NCBI GenBank assembly: GCA_020086605.1
Contig: JACBWW010000004.1
Location: 46,488,320-46,552,319, forward strand
Length of the DNA stretch: 64,000 nt
Origin: Lanius collurio
Lineage: Eukaryota > Chordata > Aves > Passeriformes > Laniidae
Reading direction: 5' to 3'
Positions 13,645-28,300 of this stretch are shown piece after piece. How positions within the stretch are numbered: position 1 is the first letter of the stretch; each line of letters starts with the position of its first letter. The notes beneath the pieces are model-generated. The model did no database searches, was not told where the DNA came from, and worked only from the letters and a program-made list of their open reading frames with translations. The position numbers were made by a program, and so were the translations under genes.

Positions 13645-14351
13645 ACCAGGTGTAGGGTCTGACAGGCCCCTGTCCTGGCAGGAAGCCCATGTTTAGATGA
13701 AGGGAACTGCAGCATCTCCAGACGTGGGGTCTGACAGGCCCCTGCCCTGGTGGGGAGGCCTGGAGATAAGGAGTTCACACAATCCCCCTGCAGGCCCCTC
13801 TTGGGGAAGGAGAGAATCTTTTTGGTTATGGCAAGAGAAGACAGACCCATGATCCTCTAGGAAACTCTATGTAAAATACCCTAATACCCATTGGTTTCTC
13901 ACCCTTTCACACCCACCTCTGTACCCCCATAAAAGAGATCCCTCTACCCCGAGTCAGCGGAGGATCCGTCTCTGGTCACCCCTTCATGGAAGATGGAAGA
14001 ATAAAGCGACTTCTGCGGAACCACCAGCAGGACCTCTCCTCTCTCTATCCGGGCCTGGCCAGGGGGGTTTGCCTTGCAGAGCAGAGCTGAAATCACTGCT
14101 GAATCACTAAGAGCTGATGGCTGCTGAGCCAGGCACCTCTGCAGGCACCCCCGGCCGAGAGCTGAGAGAAGCCACGGCCCCCTGGGAGACGGTTCCTCAC
14201 AGGATCACCTCTGCAGACGGTTCCTCACGGGATCACCTCTGCAGACGGTTCCTCACGGGATCGCCTCTCTGGGCCGGCCACGGCTTCTTGGTCTGAGCCC
14301 CAGACCCCAACCAGCACCGGCCGGGCAACCCCCAGCATTACTTTAACCAGG
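13645..14351 (+). mobile_element. Solo ERVK-like LTR (copy 1), TG...TA ends, 6-bp target duplications
   Basis: The LTR proper is 13651-14345 (695 bp), from TGTAGGGTCTGACAGG to ATTACTTTA. It is flanked by perfect ACCAGG repeats (13645-13650 and 14346-14351). It is clearly homologous, in reverse, to 44443-45092. Inside are a TATA-like 'cataaaagag' near 13930 and an AATAAA polyadenylation signal near 14000 followed by a GC-rich part. Its 3' terminal dinucleotide is TA rather than CA, and the other copy shares this. No internal region is attached. Confidence 0.88.
14188..14270 (+). repeat. 28-bp tandem repeat, about 3 units, inside LTR copy 1
   Basis: Units begin 'gacggttcctcac' at 14188, 14216 and 14244. 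The antisense copy at 44443-45092 has a single unit, so the expansion is specific to this copy or sublineage. Confidence 0.85.
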
Positions 14352-17300
14352 CACATAGAAAGGCAAGGAAGGAACCTGGCAAGACCTGATACAAACTCAT
14401 CACAAGTCTTGGGTTCCTTTCTATGAATAAAGATCATGAGAATTTGGCAAAGTCATCTCCAAGGACACAGCTGTCTTAAGACAGCCAGACAGAAGATTTT
14501 ATTTCTTTGGGTTATTAAAAGCTGAGGTAAAGCCTCTTTAAAAGACAAGTTTATGCTGGAAAGATGAAGTGATCCCTCTGTTATTAAGGGCTGACTTGGC
14601 TGTATATGGTTCCTCCTACTTAGAAAGAAAATCACATGCAGCCCCTTTAGTTGCACCTATATATTTTGTTGATATGTAAAACATGTATAACACAGCTTAT
14701 ATGTGCCTGAGGTGATGTCTTTTAAGAGCACCCTAGGCAGGAGTGCCAAAATTGCTTGTAGATGTTGGCAGATAATCACAGTGTTCATGAATTCTCATTT
14801 ACTTTTCTTCTGTTTTCCTCTCAAAAATACCTAGTGTTGTGAGCATTCTGTTACTTCCAGAAATTAATTTGAAAGTGAGATAATCTAATCTAAATTCAGC
14901 GTAACTGTAAATACTGCTAAAATATGCTTTCAGGACTAACATAGCATTATATGTGTACTGTGGGGTGTAGGTCATTGCTTGTTTTCAGAAAACAAGGATG
15001 TCTGTGTCTAAATTGCACATTATTGATTCTAAACCACAATTTGTGATTTTTATGTACATTGCTTTATGGAGATAAGTAAGAAAAAAACAACAACAAAAAA
15101 CCAGCCACATATTTCTGCATTTTTGATGTATTTTTTTGTTTTATAATAATGGATATCTGTGCTGAAACAACATATTCTAGATCTGTAGGGTTATGCCAAT
15201 GAGTCTGAGGAGCCCCCATGGGGTAGGATTCTTACACAGTAGTGAAGAAGTGGAACAAAAATCATATTTTCATTATTCTAATTCTGTTTTTTTTAATCTG
15301 TGGTAGGCACAGTCTTGTGCACTTGTGTACATTTCAAGTGGCTTAGGTGGGAGAGGATGCTTGGCAGAGGATGTGCACCCATCAAGTGAAAATAAGCGAG
15401 GAAAAGAGGACTCATGGTATTTTTCATCTGGTCACTCTTGGTGCGTTGTTGCTGGAGGCATCACCATTGGGTGCAGTGTTTATGTCATGAATTTTTACAA
15501 GACCTGTGGCATTTTCCCAAAATGTTGTTTCTCTAATAGCACCTCTGTAGGAATAGAGTCAGCTCTGCAAGGGGGCAACATGCTGATAAGGTGCAAAACA
15601 GTTTCTGGTTATGTGTTCTGCGTTCTCTTCGTGATTTAGTATTATACAGAGCTGTGGATAATTAGAATATAAAATCCCTTTAGACGATTGCATGAATTCC
15701 TTTTCTTTGGAGCTGAGGAAGGGTCTTTAGTGCTTGAGGAATAGTAACCAACTGGTGAAAATAATTGAGATGATCTTGAATTTTGAATTTTTTTTTTCCT
15801 CTGCCTCTGGTTAGATGGAGGTGGGTCATGGGTAGATAATGTAGCATAGCTAGTTCTATCCTTGTGTGCTTCATAGATCAAGCTTTTTATTTCATTGTTA
15901 ATTTTCTCTCACAGCATCACAGCATTTAGATGTGAGGATTTCTAAATTTATGTACTGTAAATTTGGCTTCACATTGTAAATGTATTTTAAGTGTAAGAAT
16001 TATCAGGTGAATAATACTATGGAAATAATTTTGGATTTTTATAAAACAAGCAACACCTATGTTGAACTTCTTACCGTAATTTAAAATTCAATAGAAACCT
16101 CAACTTATTCATATTTAAAAGGAGAATCTTTTCTCTAAAAATCAGTGAGTAGATGTGATTATTTGTTTTAGCAGAGGGCTTTAAAAATAAAAAAATCATC
16201 CACTGGTGTGAAACTGTCCTAATGCCTCTGGCTGTGAATATATTATGGAGCTATATCTTTACAGAAAACATTTCCACCCTGTCATCTTCATTTAATTCAG
16301 TCATTTTCTGCTTTATTCATTTCACCTGGGTTAAATTTTGTTTACACTGTAATGCAGTTTATGTTATTGAATGTGATTCTCATAGGTCCCTCTGAAAGAT
16401 ACATATAGCTCCAGCCTGCAACCAACCTTCCTGTTTGGTGTCTTCATTTCTGAAATCTGCTTGCATAAGAAGTATATAAATAATGAAGCTGGAAAGAATT
16501 TAATGTCATGGAAAATATGTCAGGAGCAAAGGCAGTTTGTGTGTGTATATCTTTGTATGACCTTTCAGACCCTCATACTACACTGCCCATATAACTGTTT
16601 GCACAGAAACCAAGAGAGCAGTTTGTACTGGAGATACTTCTGCAGGGAGTGTTCAAGGCTTGACAGTTAAAAGGCATGCATTTCCTCTGATTTGCCTTTT
16701 CTTTGACTTCAAGCTATTTTGGCAGATTTTCTTACTCCACGTAATTTGCTCTTGACATCTATTATTACTTAGTCATGCTTTCAAATGCTATATATTGTTG
16801 CTAATATTAAAATACAATATATAATTGACTTTCAAGACTTCTGAAAAGAATATAATTTTTCACAGAACACAATGTAGTCTTGTGACTGCATATTTTTATG
16901 AGAGAAAAAATACTTTGTTTCCCATCTCTTGTTTCAGGGAATGCAGACAGTTGCTTGGATTCATTTTCTTTATTCTTCAGTATTTTGGAGACCTTTGTTT
17001 TGCTGTTTTCAGTAGATCTGAGGTTTCTGACAGCAGAGTACCCGTGGAAATGGTTAGGATTGAATATAATGTACACAAGTGGCAGGTGGACATCCTGCAC
17101 ACAGTTCTTGCCACCTGAGCCATCAGACTTCCTTGACACCCTTTCATGTTGCATTTTGTACTTGTTGTTTTTGTCCACTGAGGGCAAAACAGCTGTCACT
17201 TGCCCATACATTGTTCAGTGCAACCTGTCTGAAGCAAGGCTTGAATAAGACTCTCTGCTCAAAAGGGGAGGAATTTTAAATCACCAGGCTGCAGAAAGGG

Positions 17301-20300
17301 TGGAACAAACTGTTGGATTGTAAATGTAAAGATTTTTAGCTTCTCTCCAGAAGAAAACTCTTGTGACAGTCTTATGACCTCTTCTTTCCACAATATTGGT
17401 AGGGAAGAGTCTTTGTTGGTTGTTCAGTTACTCTGATAAAACAGGTGGATGAGTAACATAACACTGAGGGGCAGTAAATTTCAGACCTGTTTGATGTCAC
17501 CCCTTGTGTTCATTGAGGCCCATTACGATTTGTTCTGGGTTCTGTGTGTGAGTGAGATGTAACAGAGATCTAAGGAGAAGAGCCTCCACCTACAGACTAG
17601 CAGTGAGAATGCTCAAGTATTTTCTTGAAATCAAAACTGTGGGACATATTTCTCCAAAAACATGTACTACTTTCTAACCCCTGTTTCATTGTGTGAGAGA
17701 TAGATGTTCTTAAATTATAACAGGATGCTGTGAGGAAGAAACTATAGGAAATGTATCAGTGGTTTGACTGTTGGAACACTAAGAACAGTAAGTTTGGAAC
17801 TGTAGTCAGTATCCCAGTTCTTTGAAACAAGATTATGCACCTCCATAAGTATTGTGGCAGCTACTCCTCCGAAATACTGGTTTTTTCTTTGTTTTTCTGT
17901 CAATCTACAAAAACAGGCAAACAAGCAAAAATGGGTTATATAAAACCCTTTGATATGAGCATAAACTATAATTGTTCTTTTCTTTTTAGCCTGCTCTTAC
18001 TTTCCTCTGTGAGTTTAGATGAAAAATCGTCCCCCAATTGAAATAAGACTATGAAATTTGCTTTGTCAACATAGGTTTCTTAACCTCTATCCCTGTTTCT
18101 TCCTACTGCACACTTTTTGCTAGATTTTATGATCATACCTGGAAGTAGAGTATCTCATAAATCCAATGGCAGTCAGCTTCTATGTGAGAGTGGTGTTTGT
18201 GCAACTGAGAATTGTGAATTTCTTGGCTATTGTTTGAAATTGTTCACTTTATTGAAAGGAAGTTGTTGGTAGAGTTAGACATGGCTCTTCGTGGAACTGA
18301 TGACAACACAGTCTTTGTGGTGGCTCACTCTTCTGTGGGCTGTTGTCTTGGTGCAGAAAGACTGATTTGCCCAGAGAGGAAAGAAAACAGATGCTTTCTT
18401 CAGGTTTAGGAAAAAAGATTGAATTTGTTGGTGTGTGACTGATAAAAGGAGGCTCCTAATCAGCTTTAAAGCACTCTGATTGACAGCTTTCAACTGTAGT
18501 GGAGCCTGCTTGGGGCTGCATGAAGAATGTTGTGATGATAACTCTTACTGACCTTTTTGCCTGATTTTACTTCTTGGTAAGCCAGGGCATTTGAGTTATT
18601 TTTCATTCTCTTACCCACCTCCTCTGCCCTTGATTGTTGTTGTTAATCTCTGCAGCTAAAAAGTGGGTTTCTTTGGCATTTGTCTTATCTTACAGAATCA
18701 CCATGGAAAGGGAAAAAAGGGAATGAGACCTTAAATATTTTTAACTTTAACAGACAGCTGAACTAGAGTCTTAGAGTGTGTCAAATCCACATAATGCTCA
18801 GAGAATGCTACATGCACTTCAACAAATACTAATTAGATGCAATCCTCCATGTGGGTTGGTGTGTCTGTTCTTAAAATGCAGTGAGTAGTCTGATTGTGAA
18901 AGGGTACAAAGAGGCTGCCTTGTGAAGACAGCTTCTTGTGCTTTGTGACTAAAATAAATAATGGCACTTTTGGGCTTGAGGTGCACATTATTTTGGTTGC
19001 TCATAGATCTCCTGCTGCTCAAGCACACTGGAAAACAAATACATTCATTTTATAAGAAAATAAAACCCAGAGTTAGTTTTCTCAAAGCTTGTTTTGATCC
19101 TCTGCTGAAGATTATTGTGTGTTTCCCTGGCTGCCCCATGGTCTCTTTCATTTTTTTCCTTATCTGGTCTGAGACCAGAAAAATGACCATATCAAGGAAA
19201 TCTGTAGGTCCTGAGTTTCCGGAAGTACTGTCTTCCTTGTTGACAACCATTATAGATGAATTTCATTCTTCCAAAGAAAAGAAGGCTGTATTTTGCCATG
19301 CCAAATTACTCTGTTGTTGGTTAAATATTTTTTTTGAGGAAGGAGAATAATCTCAGATTTATGGGAGGCCAAAACTTGCATCTCTTATTTATAAAAACTT
19401 ACAGGTTTTTATATGTATACTGTAAGATTTTGCTGATTTGGTCTTTCTGTTCAAGGATATGAAACACGTACTGGCTGTGCTAATCAAAAGACGTATGTAA
19501 TCCTGTGAATATCAGATTATTTCTCCTGCTGCGTTAAAATGGCTGCTAAAATGTTATTATTCAGTTAATACTGTTCTTGCTCATGGCAGGTATGGATGGA
19601 ATTCTTTTATGTACAGTTCTCTCACCCGGAACACACAGGGTGATTTAACCTTTTCTCTGAAACACTGTATTTTTCTCCTTTTTTTGGAGACTTTTAAGTC
19701 TAGTGAAGTCCTAAACAAGCCACCTGAGCACCAGAAGAGCTAAAGAAATGGGAAAGAATGTGCTGCCTTTCCTGGGGTTGGCAGTTGTGTGTTCTGTGTC
19801 TTCTTTCCGTCTGACTCACACATCTGAAGGAAAGGTAACAGGTTGCTGCTCAGTATGGACCAGGTGCTGAAGGAACAATCTGGAGAGTCATGTGTGGGGT
19901 GGGCAGATTGGTGATAGCTCGGGTTCAAATCTCATCTTCTCCAGTGCTGGAGAAATACAAATGCTCCCTTGGAAAACCATGGTCAACACAGGCAGTTTAG
20001 CTGAATGGTGAGATAATAAGTGTGCTAATAATAGTGGAGGTTTGGCAGTACATTTTGTCACTCTTTATATGTTATTTGCATATTTTTAGCTTGAAAATGC
20101 TATAGAATGTCAACAGAATTTTATGCACTCTGTGCAGAATGCCCAGCCACTGACTAAACACAATTTGAAGCCCCAGCTCACCCCATTTCTGTTTCAAAGT
20201 GCCATTCAGGCTCTCTCTGTGAGCAGGCTGGGAGTCTCTCGGTGATCTGGACAGAAATTCAGTCCTGAGTAAGCAGCAGGGAAAGGGCAGAGCTGCTTTC

Positions 20301-21989
20301 TGGGCAGGTCACAAAGTTTATGTTCCATAGGTCCAACCTGATCCGAGGCTTGGAATGTTGCACAATATTATTCCTTTAATTACAAGAATTTGTGTCAGTT
20401 CTAATTTTTTGAGTATTTCAAAACTGTGTTGAACAATATGTTGACACATTTTAGATGTCAAAGATTGGCAAGGTCAGAAGTGCTGCTTCTTTACAGAAGA
20501 ATGCAGTGCTGTCATTACTGCTGTTAAAAATCAGTGTCTCCACAAGGTTCCCTATATCCAATTCTAGTATGACCAGTTGCCCATGGAAACACTTCATGAA
20601 AGCTGACCTTCCCAATCCTTTGATCTTGCCAGATCTCTGGGGAAAATCAGGGCTTTTTTACTGTCATTTAGGATTATGTTTAGGCTAAAAGAAAATGTAG
20701 TTCTGTTGACACAATCAATGTGGAGAGATATGATAGAAATTCAGCTATTAATTCATCTGAGAGCACTGTTCATTTGCATAAAAAAGTTTCTTAGAAAATG
20801 TCTTGTGATTAAAGGGCAATGATTATATTCCAATTCAAAATACCACCCCACAGCATGTACATTTTGACAAGGTTTATGAGTCTTACTTCTGAAAGTGCTC
20901 TAATGCATAACCTTCAGAGGTGATTTATGATGATTTTTAGGAGACTATGTAATACTGTAAAAGGACAAGGTGAAGAGAGAACCATATCCAATTTAGAAGT
21001 GATTAAAATAAGGCTAAGCAAGAGCCTCATTTACAATATGTTCAGTTCACTTCATGAAGAGTAGGAGGCATGAACGCTGGCAGTATCCTGAGTTCCTGAA
21101 TGAATTTTCTTGGTCCTAGAGATCTGTAGATTGGCCACCAGTATTGCTGCATATGTTGCTTTAAAAATCTCAGTAAGTACCTGTGTCATAATTTAGAGTG
21201 GAAGTAGTTACAGACTGTGACTGACACTTCGATTAAATCCCTCTGGTTTTCAGGGTCCATTTCATAGCCATAAAAATCACTTGACATTCAAGGTTTCTGC
21301 CTGAGAGCTCTTTTTTCTTTCCCTAATGCAAAATTCCAAAATACGTACTTTACTATTTTTTACCTCCATAATAAAAGAAGAAAATGTATTGATTTTGAAG
21401 GTATCACCTGCTCATATACAAACCACTGCCAAGTTGTAACCAGAAATTTGATGGTTTTATCATAACAATGTTTCTTCTTTTATAGGAGCAGCCTCAATAG
21501 CTGGTTATGCTTTGGGCTTGGCTTACACTGAATTTTCTCTCCGTCTCTTGTAAGGCCAGCCCAGCTGGAAGGTGACACCTCAAAAGGGTTGGCTTCTTTG
21601 CTCTCCAGAGAGCCACTCCGTGGATCAGCTGCTCTTGATGCTGTTCTGGGGAGATGGGAGCACTCCTCCTGTTCCCCTCCCATGAGCAGACCTGGGGCTC
21701 CGTTGCAGTCAAGCCAAGAACCACAGCAGGGACTGGTCCCCCCCACCATTTCCCTGTGGAGAGGCAGTGGCATTCCACAGCCAAGTGAGGTATCTGTTGC
21801 CTCTCTGAGATGGGAGGGAGGGGGAAGAATATTTGAATTTCCCTCCTGGCAGTGCTTAGAAGAAACAAATAATAGCAGAGAAGCAGCAAGAGGCGTTTCC
21901 TAGACCACCTCTCACAAAAAGCATCCTTTTCAGCCAGCCTGGGACTGCTCAGTAGGTGTAGTATGGCTTGAGGGCCTTCAGGGGAAACC
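14352..21989. other. Intronic non-coding sequence
   Basis: About 7.6 kb with no exon, RNA gene or repeat that I recognise. A GC-richer patch at 21490-21985 precedes the CR1 fragment and holds overlapping frames on both strands (longest 165 codons, minus) without a recognisable domain. Confidence 0.5.
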
Positions 21990-22375
21990 ATAGAATGGTT
22001 TGGGCTGGACTGGACCTTTAAAACTTATCTAGTCCAAACCCCCCACAATGAGCAGGGACATCTTCGACGAGATCAGGTTGCTCAGGGCCCTGTCCTATCT
22101 GACCTTGAATGTTTCCAGGGATGGGGCATCCACCACCTCTCTGGGCAACCTCTCCTAGTGTTTTGCTATCCTCAGCATAAAAAATCTTTTCCCTATATCT
22201 AATCTGAATTGACCCTTTTTTAGTTTAAAACTATTACTCACAACAGGCTTCTCCCCATCTTTCTCGCGGCCCCCCTGCAAGTATTGAAAAGCCATAAGAT
22301 CTTCCAGGAAGCTTTTCTTCTCCAACAACTCTGTCTCTCAAATGTTTCTCATAGGAGAGGTGATGGGAAAGGGCA
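21990..22375 (-). mobile_element. CR1 LINE 3' fragment
   Basis: Begins with 'catagaatggtttgggctgg', the reverse complement of the typical CR1 3' end. It continues through the 'tgctcagggccctgtcc', 'ccaccacctctctgggcaacc' and 'tcataggagagg' blocks typical of the CR1 3' UTR. It is 5'-truncated, as most CR1 copies are, and lies antisense to NELL2. Confidence 0.88.
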
Positions 22376-25300
22376 TAAACTCATGCTTAACACCACCTTT
22401 ACAGGTGCTGCACTCCAAAAACCAAGTTGAGAAATGTAGGTGGTGGTATTGGGGGATGGATTTCTTCTTTACCTTTTTCCACACTGCCTCTGTGTTGGCC
22501 AGGTTTGTTGTTAAAGTTTACTCTCTTGTCTGATTTTTCTCACTCATTGCTACTCATGTACAAGAGCTTGTGTTTCTTTCAACCACAATATCACCTGCTA
22601 GCTAAAGTCCAGAGTATTTTTGGAAATTCATTAAAAATGTAAATGGGACATGCTTGTGTTATTTTAATTATGAATCAGATGTTATCTAGGAGTTAACAGA
22701 CAGCTTTCCAGACAATAACAGAGCTGTCAGTTTCTTCAGTGAAAATGTCATGGTGATATCCTTCAGTATCTTTTGATGTAATTTATATATTCCATTTTAT
22801 GTATGTGTGGTTTGTGGCATTTGGCATTTAATACTCTTAAAATTGCTATTTACCACATAAAAAAAAGTAGAGAACTGCCTTAAAATGGGATCAAACATAT
22901 TGCTGCCTTTGAGGGAAAGAATTTGATTTTATTCTGATCGAACTGGTTTTACCCTACTGTAGCTGTGTTGAGTTAGTTGGCAGTAATGAATTAGAGTGGA
23001 GTACATTTTCTTGGAATCTGTGACTAATTTTTTTCATTCTTATATTGATGTTTCTCCTTGACACGATTAATACTTCATCTGTGAACCTGGCTGAACAAAG
23101 TGTCACCCTCTGCTCAGGAGATTTTTGAGACCCTCATTCTAGGGAGATGGCAAACTCCAATTCTCTGAGGTAGAGCTCTTTAATGGGATAGTTCTTCAGC
23201 AAAATTCCAGATAGCTTGTGATCTGTGAGACACCTTGGGAAAACCAAGGTAAAAAAGCTGAAGTAGAAAAGAATCCTGCCAAGCTGACTGTGGTAGGCTA
23301 CTGAGTTATTGCCAGAAAGAGGATTAAGAAGGCTTTTACAAGTATCAAACTGTGCTTGAATTCATAATAGAATATATAAATGTATCTCCTAGTGGGCCAG
23401 AAAGAATTTTAAACACACTATCTAGGGCATTTGGCTCCTCCTTTTCTTCAATGCCAAGATCTGAATTCAGGAATTTGTATTGCTTCTTCTTCCTCCTCAA
23501 TTAGCTGCATTTACCAGAACACAAAAGTAACGAGAGATATGTAAGGAAATTAGTATTTTCTCACTCTCTGAGTTTACTGAAGTTAGTAACAGAATAGGAA
23601 CTTGAGACCTAATATCTTAAATCTGTTTTGCTGTAATTTAAGCATACTACTTAAGTTCTCTTCAAAATTAAGACCTATTTTTGTATCTTCAGTTTATATT
23701 CGCCTGCACATTCTTTTACCCCAGTATTCCCTTGAATCCATGTTTTCTAGACCTCTCATCATTCTTTCTATCCTCTCCTCTGGATCTTCAGTTGATCCAC
23801 ATTGCCATTAAGCTTGTTACCTGCTCTTTGGTGGACATTATACTGTAGGTAAGACCCTCTCAGGAATGTGAACATAGGAGAAGATACACAGTGCTTTTGT
23901 CCATTCCTTCCAAGGTGGTGATGGCTTGACTTCATTCTGGTGTGGCATCACACTCAGGCTGTGATCTGCTCCAGGTCTTGCTCTGCTGTGTAGTTCTCCC
24001 AGCATGGATGGTCAGGGAAGAGGAGCTGCACCAGCAAAAAATGTTCAAGGTAGAACAGCCTGAGCACAATGACTCAACTCTATTTCATCTCTATTAATTT
24101 CTTGAAAATTGGCCTGCATTATTTACCCACTTTCTGCTAAATAAATCAGAATATTTCTGTATGACACTGCTGCTCAGCAGTCCTCTTAATGAGCGTTGTG
24201 AAATGATCATTTTTAACCCTGAGCCCTGAACTTCCATTAATTTCAGTAGTCAGAGGTACCTCTGATTAAATGAGCTGTTTCCAGGAGAATAAATCTCCCT
24301 GCACACATAGAGAGAGTAATTGACAACACACCAAGATTTCATGTATGGCTATTCCAATTGTAAGGGTGCAGTGTAATTTTGTATCTGTTTCTAAACTTAG
24401 GAGCAGCGCTGGAAACTTCTGCAAAGCTTTCCCATTTTCAATGTGAAACAGCTTTTACAAACCCTTGGAAACATTAAAATAATGCTAAAAAATAAATGAA
24501 GCATTATTTGACCTGAAGCGTGGTTGTTTCACTTTCCAATGTTGCAAACAACTAAAAAGCCTAGCTATTTTGACCCACTCTATTTAAAATGTTAATTGTG
24601 TAATATAAAGTTTAAAGATCTTCTGCCATTGCTAATCTCAATCTTCATTTCTCTTTTTAATTGCACATTTGAACAAGAAATCGTAATGTTTTTAAATTAG
24701 CTCTTACGATCTGTTGTGTCCTATGTGAAGGAGAAGGGAGTTACTTGGAGGCAATGAGGTTTATATCTAGCTGGATCTGGCTGGCTCCCAGCAGCATCGC
24801 AGAAGAAGTTGCACTTGCAACAAACATTTTTGAAAAATATGTGGAGACTCATCATTAGTTTTCCTTTCCTCAGTCCTTCCTGTCTGAAAGAAGCCTGTGT
24901 TTTGTATTCAAAGTGCTATTTGGCTAGTCTGGGAAGAAGCAAGGGTTTTTGGTACATGATGACAAGGATTTGATAACAAAGAATAAAATTATAATGGAAA
25001 TCAGGCAAGTTCAGTTTAGACAGGAGAGGGAAAATGGCTCAGGGTTTGCCATGTGGTATCTGATATCATGAAGAATAAACAGCATTGTCTCTTAGTATTT
25101 CATTGTGTATTAACAAATATTATGAAAATAATAAAGTCTCCAGTATTTTATGCAGAAGGAGCATTCAGATGATCTAATTTAGTTCCCACTTACCATGGGA
25201 GACTCTGTCACATAGTAATTTTTATGGATTTGTCAGATCTGTCCTAAAAATAACTATTTTTTTAAAAGTAAAAAGTTACTATCTCACTCCTCAGTCTGCA

Positions 25301-28300
25301 ATGATATTTCAGACATTGCTTTCTTATGCCTAGGAGTCTTCCACTGATTTCCATTCAATACTTATTCCTGACAGTTAATACTCACTTGTGTTGGTATTCT
25401 GCCACTTGTATTCTTCCTCTTAAATGAAAAAAACCCTTCTTTTTGTAACTTGTCCTAATGAGTTTACATGAAGGAATAATATCTCCTCTTGGCTTTGAAT
25501 GTGCCAGGCAAAGTAAGTGAGGAACACTACTTTTCATAAAATAGCTTATTGTATGTCCTAGTGCCTCTCTTCAGTTCTTGCCCTTTTTTTTTTTTATTCT
25601 TGAGCAGAGTTGGAAAAGAATTGTATTGAGATAAGCATCACTGTGCTTGTTTCATGGCATTAAATGTTTTTGTTACAAATGCTTCTGTTGATAAATTCTA
25701 GATAGCTTTTGCCTTTTTCAACAAAGCTAATCTTCCTTATCCTATCGTCGTCTGATTGATTAACATGGTCTTCATCCTCCCCCATAATTTCTCACTGATA
25801 ATTTCCCAACTTTTAGTAGAAATGCTTATTATTACTAGGCTCTGAAGCAGAATCACAAAGCACATTATATCATTATTTTTCATTCCATTTCTATTAGCCA
25901 ATACTTTTCCCTCCTTTCAGAATGAAGTTCTGGTATTTCCTGGCATTGGTAGAGTTCTACCAGTCATACCGACCAAAGGTGTGTCTTCTTTTTTGTGTCT
26001 TTGATAAAAATACAAGATGAGCCCCAAGATAAATGTTTAAAGACATTACCTTTCCCAGTTCTCCTTTTTTTTATCAGTAAGCTGCCATGAACTTTAAGGG
26101 TACTGTTACTCTCTTTTTATTGCTGAGTATACTGAGATGGCATAGTTGGAAAAGTGTGGCTCTCTTGTAGTGAGGCTGTGAAGAAGTAAAGTTAGATGTC
26201 CTACTTTGTATTCCCTCATTAAATTCTTTAATTGTATGTCTGTGAATGCTCCTGTTTTCACAGGTAGAATGTCCTGGAGGCCTTAAGTTCTGCTTCTGTA
26301 TGTATCCAATTTATCTACCTTATCAAGGATGCCCAGCCCTGCACTTCATGCTAAAGCCATTGTAACTAAAACTCCAGAATAAGCTTTATTGAGACCCAGC
26401 TAACTCAAGTGCTCCAAGAATCCTGCCCTGGAACTGGGCTCTTGGAAATACACCCTTGACCCAACTGTAGCTGCTCCTTTTGATCAGAGGCATTAGGCAG
26501 AGCATTTCTGTTTGTGGTTGTGCATGGCTTACAGAGTGGCTATTAATATTTTTAATCTCAAGTTTTTAATGTAGAATGACTCCCCGTGCTTGAGCTGTGG
26601 CACATCTGCCCTCCTCCCAGGGAAGGGTCTGACGGAGGGTCCCTTTTAAGGGCTGCTGATGTTGGTGTTCCACTCCACAGACACCAGTAAAGGTTGGTTT
26701 GCCCAGGGTGATAAACATGGGCATGGATTCCTCCCTCAGAGGGTGGTTGGGTGCCTCTGGTGGCCTCCAGTAGCAGTAACTGTTTAATCCAGGGATGGCT
26801 ACACCTCCATGTCTCTCACTGCTCATCTCTCCCTGTCTCGCACATGCTGCCTGAGGATTGAGAGTGATGCTCCTCTCCCCATCCCCAAATAGTCTTTGCA
26901 GGATATAAATTCAAACAATATGTCCATCATTGCCAGCAGATCAGTGGCACAGCCAGGAGTAGGACTCGAGCACCAGAGTGCTTTCCTTTTTGCTTTTTCT
27001 TGTTTTTAAAAAGTTGGCAAAATGCGGTGGGCTGAGGAAGGAGGGCAAGGGTGTTCCTAGTTATCTCAAAGAATTGTCCTTTCTGTGTGGATGGATGAGC
27101 TTGTGGCTGTTGGAGCTGCAGGAGTGAGGCATGGAACAGCCTTTAAAGAAAGTTTTACAAGGAGGCTCATTTCAGAGGTGAAATTTGCTATTTATTAGAA
27201 GTACTAATACATGGAAATACATCTTTATAATGATAGGCTCGTTGGGGCTGGTCTGAACTGTTATCATCATTTCACACACACTTTTTGTAACCTCACCATT
27301 TGTTCTCATTTTCTCTTTTCTCTTTCTGACTACCTTGCTTCCATCTTTTTTCTTCTCAAGAGATTAAAGGGCCAAAATTCTGCTCCCTAAACTTATTTCA
27401 TTATCTGCAGAAAGTTTCACAGTATAATTATAATGCAAATAGAAAATTACTTAGGTTTTGAAAAGACAAGGCATTTAATTTAGTACCAAATAGCAGGAAT
27501 GAAAGGTACTCTTTTTTCTATCTCTGAAATTGCCCAGTCTTTTCTGGATTACAAATTTTGTTCAGGTTGCTTAATAGAGTTTCAAGTTGTATATTAATTA
27601 TTGTGTGTGATCCAAATTGTCACATTTACAAAGTGTTGCTGCAGTGGTGTAATTTAATGTCTACTGTCAGGAAATAAATTCATAGACTATTTTAGTTAGG
27701 ATTTTAGTCCTGACTAGGCCACTAACTTAAGTGACTGGAGGTGCTGCCTTCCTTGCTCCAGGCTCATTTTTCTCTGTCTGTGAAATGTATATTATGGCAA
27801 GTACCTATAATATCTTGGGTGAATGATGAGTTCTTGATGCAGCTAAGAAGCTGGAATTTACTTTTAGAGAAAATACTAGTATGTCAAAAGCTATGTTTTG
27901 GTATGTTTTGAAGTATTTTGTCCTGTGAATCTGAAAATACTTCCAGAAATTCTTCAGGAATGGGGATATTGAAATTTCATCTTCAGTATTGCTGGTCATA
28001 TATTATTTCTTTCTTCTCTTGTTGGCTTTTCATGGCTTAACAGTGGTACTAGTGTGTATATTAGCATTAAGCCATTAAATTATAGTGTAAATTGGAGAAA
28101 CTGTAACAAGTAGCAACAGCCTAAACTATCTTAAGAAACCAAAATTAATTAAAATCCTTTATGTCTGCACAAAGACTCATACTGTGTTAAGAAGTAATAT
28201 AAAAAAAAATATGAAAGTTTAAAATCATAAAATGAATTTTCTAAAGGTAATGATGAGATATATAATTTATCAATTTTTTTTAATGTAAGCAAAAACGGCA

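Noticed and set aside
16807..17248. Overlapping frames of 97-134 codons on both strands
   Set aside because: No domain recognised and both strands open at once; treated as chance.
21494..21991. 165-codon minus-strand frame as a gene
   Set aside because: No domain recognised, overlapped by a 104-codon frame on the other strand, no splice or promoter context.
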